A DNA stretch of 64,000 bases from Chytridium lagenaria (lineage: Eukaryota; Chytridiomycota; Chytridiomycetes; Chytridiales; Chytridiaceae), in the NCBI GenBank assembly GCA_025449115.1, contig JAHLKC010000010.1:62001-126000 (forward strand), written 5' to 3'. The notes under the pieces are model-generated. The model made no database searches and was not told where the DNA came from. It saw only the letters and a list, made by a program, of their open reading frames with translations. Position 1 is the stretch's first letter. Every line of letters begins with the position of its first letter. Below are positions 34,558-44,387 of the stretch, piece by piece. Made by a program: the position numbers and the translations under genes.

Positions 34558-36383
34558 ATGCCACCTCCCCGCCCCAAATCCGCCTCAACCTGGGCAAACC
34601 GGCACCCTCATCCGCACTCTCACCAAATCCACCTTTGCCTACCCCTCCTGTCCCCGCTGCAACCGTAAACTCGAAGCAACGCCTATCCAAGAATCCCAAC
34701 GAAAAGACGACGCCGGACACCGTTCACGGATGTATCGAATTGTGGGAAGAAGGAGGAGGAAGCGGATGTAGCTTTGGGACGGACAGAGTATCGATGTAAA
34801 GGGTGTTGGTGGGGGACCGAGGAGGTGGAAGGGGAGGTTGGGAAAGTAGAGTGGAGGTATTGCGTGAGTTTTTTGGTCGCGATGGAGAAGATGACAAAAG
34901 GTAAGCATATATCATTTGGATGTTACATGTGTCATGTTGTATTAAATATTATGATGCAGTCACCGTCTTTGGGAATACCCTCACTCAACTCTTTGGCGTC
35001 CCAGCCACAACCTCATCCGCCACCTCTATTCCCACACCCTCACCTCTCTCCCGCCCTCCGTTCCAACCAGTCCAACCACCCTCATGACAACCCTCACCGC
35101 CCTCCGTTTAAGCCGCAAACGCACATCCTAACCCTTCTCAACCGCCTCTCCACAAACCGCATCATCCGTCTTAAAACCCGTCAATCCACAGACCTCGTCA
35201 CAACAATGTCAAACCTCCGCGTCAACGATGAACTCGTCACCTCCGATATCGTCTTCCCATTTGGTCTCAACGCGACCGTCGTGGATCTGTTAAATGCCCC
35301 TGAACCCTCTTCACCACCTTCACAAGACGCATCGTGGAAACATTCTGACACTGGGGTCGTCACGTCGCCCCGCGTACACCTCACCGACAATCCCTTTCAT
35401 ATCTCTACGCATCACCCCCAACATCCCACACATCATCTTCCCCAGACTCCATCGAAGATCTCACCGTCCAACAATTCTTCAAAATCCCCGACAACCTGTT
35501 CACAACCTCTTCCCCTCTCTGTGTCCCAGAAACTCTCTTCCACGACGAAGCTCTCTCCGATATCCCGCATCATCCCACCTTTTCACAGGACCCAAACCCT
35601 TTCCAAAGTCAACCCGAATCTCCTCAAACCCCAAATCTTTTCTCTCCCTCCCAAAACCTTTTTGGATCACCTAATAGACCCTCTCCACCGTTTTTGGATC
35701 ACCCCAAAAACCATCCCAAACTAGGTTCAGATCACCCCGCAAACCTTTCACTTCACCCCACAACCTCCCCACAACCCAACTCTTTACCGCCTCCCAATCC
35801 ACCTCCCAAGTCTCCGCCTACACTCAATACACCCTCCCAGACCTCCTCCAAAACCTCTCCATATCCCCTCAAAAACGTCGTCGTCCATCCCTCCCATCCC
35901 CACTCCTCTCCTCCCCAACAAAACGTCGCATCAACAACAATGATTCAAAAGTATTGGTTCATGGTACACCCTCATCCATGAATTCAACGCTTTCCACTAT
36001 CTCAAGAGTTCAAACCGACGAACCATCATCCCCAACTCCACGTCCCTACTCCACCCCATCACGTCCATCACGAACCCAACCTCAACACGTACCCCAGCCT
36101 CTACACGTATTCTCGTCGCATCCACCCAATCCTCGATACCTCAAGTCCATTTTACACCGGCATCCTCGTCCCGGAAACCCCACCCCGATGTGACGAAGGC
36201 GATGAAGTGCTGTGCACGCAGGGGGAGACGTTGGCGGCTGTTGAGGAGGCGATTTGGGGAGGGCGGGTTGGGGTTGGGGAAGGTGGGGGTGGGTGGGAGG
36301 AGGAAGGGTGGGATGAGGATGGGTGGGATGAGGATGAGGAAGTGGAAAGGATGTTGGGGGAGTTGTGGTTGGGGGACGAATGA
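34558..36383 (+). CDS. DDIAS-like / RPA1-C-like zinc-ribbon OB-fold protein, frame-broken
   Basis: The N-terminal part resembles the RPA large-subunit C-terminal type domain found in vertebrate DDIAS (noxin): LIRTLTKSTFAYPSCPRCNR, a second Cys pair TEYRCKGC, EWRYCVSFLVAMEKMT and, after an intron ending at about 34960, VTVFGNTLTQLFGVPATT. A later conserved-looking block is VNDELVTSDIVFPFGLNATV. The rest is a long Pro/Ser/Thr-rich low-complexity region. The end is acidic (EEGWDEDGWDEDEEVERMLG), with TGA 36381-36383. Several frames must be joined (around 34600, 34740, 35060 and 36170). The ATG at 34558 is chosen because it lies just before the zinc-ribbon block. If correct it is a ssDNA-binding or genome-maintenance protein; RPA1 itself is excluded by the absence of its other OB folds. 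Confidence 0.52.
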
Positions 36384-37035
36384 TAGTGTGTTATATTCTT
36401 TCATTTTAATGTTGTTGTGGGTTGCTTTTTTTTGGGAATTGCTAATGCAATTTTATCAAACATATTGTTCTTTTGCATGTAATGAAATTAATAAATGGGA
36501 AGTACTATGAATTAGAGTTAATCTGGTCCATGGACAACACTTTTTTTTCAAATTTACTCCAATCCTTCCTAATCAAAAACTGTTCGTCTGAATTCTTTTC
36601 CATACCTTCTTAAATCCACACACACCTCGAAAAGAAGGACAAATATAAAAAGAAAAGCAAATACACTATTATATTACACAATTAAAAGTCTTACCAAGAT
36701 ATTTTATATGAACGATAAAGAATGCACAGTGAAGCACACTATCATTGTGAGAAAGAACAAAACCACCATTGAATGAGGAAAGGTTGACAATCGGAATGAG
36801 TGCGATGGAAACTAATACTCATCACCGCGTTTTATCGCGGGAGCCAGCTGCAACCAACAAAATTAAAAGGCCAGATATGTGTGGGTGTGCGTGGATCAAG
36901 CTTGAAAAAAAAAAAAAAAAAAAGAAAAAAAGCCAAAAAAGACAGTGGAAGGGGATAAGTATTAAGAAGGAATCAAAAAAAAAGCAAATAAATTAAAGAA
37001 AGGGTGCCGAAGTCAGGAATACGGAGATGTCATTT
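36384..37035. other. Convergent 3' region with A tract
   Basis: AT-rich, with a 19-nt A run at 36905-36923. No coding support; it lies between the DDIAS-like stop (+) and the THEG-repeat protein stop (-). Confidence 0.35.
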
Positions 37036-39381
37036 TTATGCTTGAGCAATAGCATCAACCTCTCCCTCCTCCTTCGCCTTCGCAGCTCCACCGTCCACCC
37101 CTCCAGGCACCTCCCCACTTTCCTCAAACGCATCCGCCGCATCACTATAATGCTGTTAGGTCAGACGTTGGCGAATCTGTAATGTTCTCTTCAGGGGCAT
37201 CCTCCACCGGCTTTCTCCTAGCCACCACAGTTTCACCCGATTCTTCCGTGTGAATCACAGCGGCATTCTCAATCTCCTGTACGAGTTCTTCTGAAGTCGT
37301 TTCGACAGGGCTATGTTCTGAGGATGGCGACGCGTCATCGACAACGGGAGATTCATATTCTGCCAGCAACATCTATAGCAGCGGGAGACTCTTCTACGAC
37401 ATTAGCATCAACAGCGCTAGCGGGAACTTCCTCTGAACTAATAACTGCATCCTCAACAGAGGATTCTTGCGAGTTATTAGCAGTATCGAAAGCAGCTGGG
37501 TGTCTCCTCTGCGCTATCAGTGACGGCAGCTTCTCTAATTTCAACAGCATCGTCCGCCTGATTTCATCCGCACCTTCAGTAGCGAATTTAGACGCATTCA
37601 CTTCTGGCTCATGCACTGCAGAAGCTTCATCCCCACCGCTTGGCATCTCCACGTTCTCAACAATAGCCGCATCTTCTACATGCTCCAAAGCAGGCACGTC
37701 ATGCTGTTGTTCTTCACCGAAATCTTCGCCATACTCCACAGGAGACGCCTCCTCTTCAGGTTTGCCCTCATCGTGGTGAGTCGCATCCACAACGTTGGGA
37801 TGAGTTTCTTCCACAACTTCAACAGAAGCTTCGGGTTCTGTAGGTGGGGCTTGATCAGAAGACTCGCTGTGGCCTCTTCAGCCCCACTCTCCACCTGATC
37901 AACTGCACTTGAAGTCTCTTCGTGGGTTTCCTCAGGCCCATCATACGTGTCTGCGACCTCTGAAGATTGATGAGCTGGTGCCTGAACATCGAGATGCTCA
38001 CCATCAACAAGTTCAGCTTTCGTATTTGTATCTTCAACTTCTTGAGCAGAAGCTTCCGCGCCCTCCGCCACTAATGGCACCCTCCTCACGTTTAAGACCC
38101 CCACCACTGCTAGCTGGAATAGCGGGTAGCGGCTCCTTTCTAGATATAGGCCTACTTCCCGAGGACACTGAAAGGCTTTCAGAAGATCGCCCTTCGGCCG
38201 TGAAGCATTCCTGCTTAAGGGCCTCGGCTGCGCAGACGGTGGCGCCGACTTCTTCGCTTGCGAGTCAGACGAAGACGATGGTTGAGCCGTAGTCTCCGTC
38301 TGAGGCTCTGCATCATCATGTTGCTCCAAAGCATCCCTCTCACCATCTTCCTCATCTCCATCCTTCTCCCCCTCGTCCTCCTCCACATCATGCAACTTCT
38401 CTGGTTTCGCGCGTTTCGCCCACAAAACTCGATACCTCGGCGTCGCCAACCTCTCGAGATCTTTTGGCGCAATCACATGCGCCTTCTTTTTCCTCCTCTC
38501 CCCTTCGCTCTTCTTCAACTCCTGCGCCGCCAAATCATGTGGTTTCGGCACAGCAAGTCTGTCAAAGAACCCTTTTGGCGCCGTCGATCCTTTGTAGCGG
38601 TTACTTGGCGGCCGCATCATCACCCCACATGTTGACACCTTTACGGTACTCCTCCATCCTGGCGCGTTCACGTGCTTTGCTTTCATTGTGGAGACGCTCG
38701 AAAAGCTCCTTTGAGACTTTCTTGTGGTCGATTTCGTGGGGGGATTCAGATGGACGGATTTTTTTAGGTTGAGAGAGGCGATCAAAGACTTCAACGTGAA
38801 TTTTGCGGTGATGAGAGGGATGTAGTTGGCGTGGAGGAGGAGGCCATAGGTAGAGTAGGAGGCGGAGAAGGCTGAGGAGGCGAGGTTGGAGGTCATACGA
38901 TTGTGGTGGGGGTGGGTGTCGTTGAGAGGGACGAGGATTGTGGGCTTTTCGGCGCCGGCGGGAGGAGGTTTTGTTGGGTGTTGCGTGGGGTGCGCTGGGG
39001 GTAGACGGTGAGATTCGTTTTCTTTGAGATCTGAATCATCAATGTCGTGAGAGTCGTCTTCTCCGATATCGCGGTGTTGCTGACGGTGGCTCACATGTTT
39101 GGTCTTGTCGGGGAGCATAGGTAGTAAAGGCTCCGGTGGTTTTTTTGGGCTCCCGAAATGGTGACGACTTATAGTAAGCACTTTTGGGCGGCTTATAGGG
39201 GCTTTAAGAAACTGTTAGAGCCATAGGGGATTATTTTTCTTTTCGTTTCTTACATTGCTCGGAAGCTACCTTCCATAACGTTTTTTGCTTCTCCATTTCA
39301 ATTTCGCCAGAGGTGGCTTTGGCGTCCTTAAAACAAACTGCTCCAACTGGAACTCGAAGTCGAGTTCAAAAGGGTTCGACA
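37036..39381 (-). CDS. THEG-repeat (SPMAP2-like) putative flagellar microtubule protein
   Basis: Start ATG 39379-39381 (MSNPFELDFEFQLEQF), then an exon with KDAKATSGEIEMEKQKTLWK. Further on come repeats of the THEG type: VFDRLSQPKK, FFDRLAVPKP and LERLATPRYRVLWAKRA, spaced about 60-70 residues apart and separated by charged helices (ELFERLHNESKARERARMEE). The C-terminal half is highly acidic, low-complexity Glu/Ala/Val sequence ending GEVDAIAQA with TAA 37036-37038. THEG repeats occur in sperm and ciliary microtubule-associated proteins, which fits the nearby DRC9. Frame changes are required at 39330-39333, 38759-38765, about 38600 and within the acidic tail around 37800. The repeat identity is good; the cellular role is inferred. 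Confidence 0.62.
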
Positions 39382-39745
39382 TGGTGAGCCTTGATATGCT
39401 TACTCCCCAAACTCCCAGGTACTCGTTTCTTCAAACTAAGTAGTATTGCCTTTTATAGCGAGGTACTTGCTCAACATCGAGCGCGACTGCTCTTAAAGGG
39501 CCAGGTAACCTCACAGCGTGATCAGGATGCGGTCTTCGCAATCTTTCTCTCCAGGAGATTTATGAAAAGAAGGCCACTGATTTCGCACTTGCATGCAACA
39601 AGGGAAATAGTCCTCATTGGATGGATCCATGAAGAAATTCCCTTGTGGAATTGTGGATTGCCATAGACGGCGATCTCCGCGCTTTCCGGACGACTTCGCC
39701 ATAGAGGAATTTTTAGTATAAAAAGAGGACAAACAAACCTCAACC
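39382..39745. promoter_or_regulatory. Divergent promoter, THEG-repeat protein / MOG1
   Basis: 364-bp spacer. The overlapping plus- and minus-strand frames in it (39391-39666, 39511-39804) have no motif. A TATA-like stretch (tagtataaaaag) lies about 30 bases upstream of the MOG1 ATG, at 39714-39725. Confidence 0.45.
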
Positions 39746-40607
39746 ATGATGTTGTCTGCAAGAGAAATGACGCCGAAGGAACTGTTTGGAGGTGCCATTA
39801 CCATCTCGCTGCCAGAGCGATTCGTAGATGCAAGGTAAATGACGTTGACTTTATTGTGGTTCTTCTAAGATAATAAATACATCACCCGTCTGTTCTGAGT
39901 CCCACTGACCCAAAACTTTGCACTATCATCTTACCCATGAACAGTCAAATCCGTGAAGTCCCCGATAACCAGGAAGTCTATGTGGATACAAAGGGCACAG
40001 ATCAGAGCATTATAGTGGAGCTTTTGGAATGCTGCCATCCGAGGCCGAGGTCACTCCTGCGGCGTAAGTGTTTCGCTTGAATTCATATGGATAGAACGCT
40101 CACTTCTTCTCCGCAGTCAACATTTCTGGGTCATTGCAGATGAGAACGGGGCAACGGCATCATCTCAAGTCCTTTCACTTGAAACCATTGGCGATCATCC
40201 TTACCTCAAGTAGGCTGCATTATTTGCATGGGCATTCATTTAATTCTTCAATGTAGAAATGTCGCAGTCGTTACTTACTGTCTTGGTCAGCAAGCTGTTT
40301 CCAAATTCCGAGAGACCGCTGCAGGATCTGAAAACCTTGTCGACGTTTACCTTGCTGTCTTCAGAATTCCTAGCAAGGAGACCGATCTGCTCATTTCCTT
40401 CAACCACCCAATTTCCCTTGGGGAGAAGAGCAGTTCTTTGGCAACGTGAACTTTAACGATGCTGTGCTAGAGGGCGGCGATGTACTGCAACAATTTAAGC
40501 GGATCGTTGATAGCGTCAATATCGTTGATTGGGCGCTTGTTTGCTTAATAATTGATGAAGAACGACTCTGTTTTATGGCGTCTCCAGCGATACTTTCAAA
40601 TTGGTGA
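39746..40607 (+). CDS. MOG1: MOG1/RANGRF-like Ran-binding nuclear import factor
   Basis: Small Ran GTPase-binding protein that promotes nucleotide release. Exon 1 (39746-39834) encodes MMLSAREMTPKELFGGAITI and SLPERFVDA, the typical Mog1 start. Exon 2 (39945-40063) has REVPDNQEVYVD and QSIIVELLE; exon 3 (40117-40209) has HFWVIADENGAT; exon 4 (from 40257) has NVAVVTYCLGQQAVSKF, VYLAVFRIPSKETDLLISFN and, one frame over, FKRIVDSVNIVDWAL, matching the Mog1 C-terminus (...DWGLF). The exon-2/3 join needs a frame change near 40028, and exon 4 changes frame at the G run 40420-40423; without it the protein stops at 40449. The stop at 40605-40607 is the best guess. It is divergent from the THEG-repeat gene and convergent with the reductase. 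Confidence 0.87.
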
Positions 40608-40673
40608 TGGCGCAGAAAAAATAATATACCAATCGTTTATGAAGTTTTATCACAGTTTCCCTTTTGTCGATAA

Positions 40674-41866
40674 TCAAACGAAGCTTACAGCTTTTGCCAT
40701 CTTTCGGTATTTATCAAAAACAACCTCGAATCCAGCTGGAACTGCTCCATTAGCAAAATATCCAGGTTTTCCGTCAGAGGTGCCAACTGTGGACGTGAAG
40801 CCGAAAAAGGGCGGAACTTGCGTGTCCTCAGTGTAGGGGTTGGGGTCTTCTGTGCCTTTTCGAAGATGCGCGCCACCAGTTACTTCCAGACAAGCCCCAG
40901 TGATATATGATGCGCCAGGAGAAAGAAGAAAGACGACGGTGGCAGAGATTTCAGCTTCTGTGCCCATCCTTCCAAGAGGATTTAGATGGCTGATTGATGC
41001 AGTGTGGGACCGTATCGCTTCGGGGTAGTTCCACATTCCGTTTCCAAGAATGGTTCCGGGGTTGACGCAATTGATACGGACACCCTTTGGACCCCATTCT
41101 TGGGCGAGAGTTAAAGTCAAGTTCGCGATGCCAGCGCGAGCCGCAGAAGTGTGAGCCTGGAAGTCAAAGTGAGGGAGTAAGGTTGGTTTCAATATAAGGA
41201 AGGTATAGATATTAAAGCATATTTAGCTCACCATGTAAGGCTTCCCACTTCGAATGTCGGCCAGAACAGTAACAACGGATAGGGGAGGGAGGACAGGAAT
41301 GCCTTTGTTATTGCTGGGCAAATTAGCTACAGCGTTCTGGCGTGCGAGGAACGCGGCCGCGTGACATTCCATGTTCCGTTGAGGTTCAGATCAATGACGG
41401 AGCGCCATCCGTTAGGTGAAATTTCCTCGGCAGGACTGGCGAATTGACCGCCAGCGTTGTTGACGAGACCAAGGATAGGGCCATGGTCTGTCCAGATCTT
41501 TTGGATAAGTTCCGTGACACTTGGTTCATCGCGAATGTTGACAGAAAACGGGAAGCATTTGCCGCCACCGAGGGCGTTGATCTCATTACAGGTACGTTCA
41601 AGAAGTTCCAGCCTCCTGATTGCAGAGATGTGTCAATACCTGTGTCGGTGATGAACTCGAACAGAGCTGGGTTTAACCGAGGTCTCATGACCAGAAAGAC
41701 ATTCAGGGATCGTAACGAACCTTCCAAGAACTGCAACTTGTGCTCCTAGCGAGGACAATTCATGTGCAATACATCTGCCAATGCCAGTGCCCCCACCCGT
41801 AACGACGTAGATGCCTTTGACATCCGTGAACAGACCATCACGAAACACTGACTGGAAGGTACGCAT
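40674..41866 (-). CDS. PECR-like short-chain dehydrogenase/reductase
   Basis: NAD(P)-dependent SDR most like peroxisomal trans-2-enoyl-CoA reductase. Start ATG 41864-41866 (MRTFQSVFRDGLF). Cofactor motif TGGGTGIGR; NNAGGQFASP (NAG motif); NGWRSVIDLNLNGTWNVT; and, in the last exon, HTSAARAGIANLTLTLAQ, EWGPKGVRINCVNPGTI, PLGRMGTEAEISATVVFLLS and ITGACLEVTGGAHL. The Tyr-x3-Lys catalytic pair is not visible in the expected helix. The C-terminus (RKMAKAVSFV) has no SKL-type peroxisomal signal. Frame breaks lie between the first blocks (about 41690 and 41360) and an intron separates the last exon (about 41172-41240). Its stop is 67 bp from the proposed MOG1 stop. Other SDR subgroups are possible. 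Confidence 0.78.
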
Positions 41867-41912
41867 GAACTTTTGATAGAAGGTAGAGGTTGTCACAAAA
41901 AAGAAAAGGCAA
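41867..41912. promoter_or_regulatory. 46-bp gap between divergent starts
   Basis: The proposed start codons of the PECR-like gene (-) and the aldo-keto reductase-like gene (+) are 46 bases apart, so promoter elements must overlap the transcribed regions. A downstream alternative ATG for the plus gene is at 41936. Confidence 0.4.
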
Positions 41913-44034
41913 ATGAGTTGGAATGGAAGGCTGGCATGGCGGTGGCATCTCGCAAAAAAGCGGTTATTCTCCACAACTTCTCCCTTTCAGCAAGCACTTG
42001 AAGGGTTGGCTACATTACAGGGAACTCAGGGTTTCAAGGATCGCGTTGGTGACTCAGGGTTGTTTCGCCCGGTTGCGAGATTGGGAGGTGTCTGGGCTTC
42101 TGAGGTTGGATTCGGGCATATAGGCTGCACACGGGCAAAGAGGGTGTTGGAAAAGAAGCTTTAAAGACAGCCATCAGTGGTGGCATCAATGTTATAGATA
42201 CCAGCGCACACTTCGGATCAGGTCACTTATTAGCTTTTTTTTCGGTCTGAATTTCTTGACATTGGGCTAATTTATATCGTATAGGGATGTCAGAGCGGAT
42301 CATTGGGGAATCTCTGTCAGAATTAGCTGCAGAAGGGAAAGTCAACCGAAACGTTAGTTAATTCGAATACTTTAAAACACTTTAATTGCTACATTCTTAT
42401 AATAACATAATCTCTTCACAGGAAATTCTTCTTATTACAAAGCTCGGCCACGCCCTTGGCTCTGAATATGTCCAAAAACTTTTGAAGCAGGATTACGAAG
42501 ATGGCCTAGCGATTTTGTCCGAAACGGCTGCTCATTGCTTTGCTCCGCGATTTTTAGAGGAAGAAATTTCTAGATCTTTAGAGAGGTTGTGCGTAAAGTC
42601 GGCGGATATTGTCATGTTAAATAATCCTGAAAGACTCTTGCACGCGAAAAACAGAGTATGGAAATTTTTTTACAACGTATATTACTCTCTTCCCGCCTAA
42701 TTTTATTCTAATTAGACCATCAACCGTACTCACTTACAAAAAATTATGCAAGCGCTTTTTCACATCTCGAGGTTGAAGTCAAACGTGGCCGAATTGGTGG
42801 TTACGGGATCTCATCCAATACTATCATCTCACCTGACTATATCTCCCTTGATGCTATCCTTTCGACCGTGTCTACCAATGAACCTAATCACCATCTCGTT
42901 GCAATTGGATACCCCTTAAATCTTTTCGAAAGAGAATCTGTGGAGCCTTCCATCGTGGCCTCAGGAGGGATGATAGCACCATCACTCGCATCGCGGGCTG
43001 CTGCAGCTGGTCTATTTCAACTTACCCAGAGACCTTTGAACGCTATTTCGGGTGAGGGTGGGATGATTAGATGCTTGGGAGGGTCGGGAGGGAAGAGTGA
43101 TGTTTTACAAAAGACGATAGTGGATGCAAAGGAGCAGCTTCAAAATTTGGAGGTCATTATTGATGTTAATACGCCAATTGAAGAGTCAACAGAGTCAACA
43201 GAGCCGCAAGTACCTCGTCCACCTTTATCGGCAGCATTGGAGGAAGACAAGGAAAATGGTATGACGGATACAGAGGCGAAGGCAGTATCTGTGTTGGCGG
43301 ACCAGTTTCAGGCTGTGACCAACCTCGAGATTCAATTAAACTCGTTAAGTAAGTTCAAAGTTAGGTCACCTGCAGCTTTTTGTAATTTAATTTTAATTCA
43401 TTCCCTTGATAAAGCCGACCAGGATGATGCCGAGATTCTTTCCGCACTCAATTGGGCTGATACTCTTTCCGATAATCTTCAACGTTTAACCTTGAATCCT
43501 TTCGCGACTCGCCACTACGTTACCTCTGTCGTTCTCCCATCTCTTGAAAAAGATCTGGCGGAACTTTCAAACAGCTGGTTTGACGATCAAGAAGCAAATC
43601 TGGAAGAAATCACCCAAGTGCGAAAGGCCTGGGTTATTCAATATCGTCATGGTGTCGCGGTACTTTGTGGAGCTCTACTGGATGTTTGTGTGGAAGGTGA
43701 AGCAAGAGCTAACAGGGAATTGGCGCGTGTATTGAAAGCGATGGCGCCATCTTGTGCAAATGTGAAATCGGATGAGAATGACGGTGACGTTTATACTCAA
43801 CAAGAGCAATCCACTGGCGAAATGGCTGAAATTGCTGTGAGAATTGTACGAGGCTCTTTGAACGTGGCAACAAACTTTCAAAGAAGCGAAGAGTTAGCAG
43901 TTCCAGCTTTCAGTGTTCTTGTGGGAATGGAGAAGCCGAAATGGGCTGAAGCGGGTTCAAAGATGATGTGGGGCAACTTACCAGACGCGGAAGAGCTTAC
44001 AAGGGTATTTTGGTGCCCACTTTTAGATGAGTAG
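41913..44034 (+). CDS. Aldo-keto reductase-like protein with long C-terminal extension
   Basis: The N-terminus (MSWNGRLAWRWHLAKKRLFS) is basic and Ser-rich, consistent with a mitochondrial presequence. The TIM-barrel part follows in pieces: SEVGFG, then one frame over YRLHTGKEGVGKEALKTA and GGINVIDTSAHFGSG; after an intron MSERIIGESLSEL; NRNEILLITKLG; FLEEEISRSLERLCVKSADI with IVMLNNPE; and VEVKRGRIGGYGISSNTI with NHHLVAIGYPLNLFE. Residues after about 43020 (ISGEGGMIRCLGGSG) lead into an unrelated helical C-terminal extension of about 300 residues (SVLADQFQAVTNLEIQLNSL) ending at TAG 44032-44034. Frame change at the GGG of 42114-42116, and another between about 42720 and 42870. The catalytic Tyr position (DTSAHFGSG) reads Phe. 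Substrate unknown. Confidence 0.68.
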
Positions 44035-44387
44035 TTATCAACTCTCCTGTCACTGTAAAACATACATCAAAAATAGAGACATCGAAAACAAAGATGTTTT
44101 AATTCTTAATATATATACAATAGCCGTGATAAAAAAAAAGGCAAAATTTAAGGTATGCCCGTCACATAATGCTTTCAAGAAAGAAAATGATAGACAACAT
44201 GTGTCGATTACAAATTAAAACCCACACCATCACCAAAAGCCCTTACTGGATACATCACCCTCCCAAACTCCCACCGTCCCTACAACCCTATCCATCCCCT
44301 CCAGCATGGGCACACCCGCACCGACCACGTCCCCTCTCCTCCCACAAGCCTCCCTACAAACCCCTAACCACCCCAACGTAAGTCCCA
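44035..44387. other. Convergent 3' region
   Basis: No coding support; it lies between the aldo-keto reductase-like stop (+) and the polytopic membrane protein stop (-). Confidence 0.35.

Noticed and set aside
36905..36923. A run as evidence of a retroposed poly(A) tail
   Set aside because: No target-site duplication or processed gene copy is adjacent; it is a simple mononucleotide tract in a 3' flank.
39391..39804. Open frames on both strands between the THEG-repeat gene and MOG1
   Set aside because: No motif; they overlap each other and the clear MOG1 first exon.
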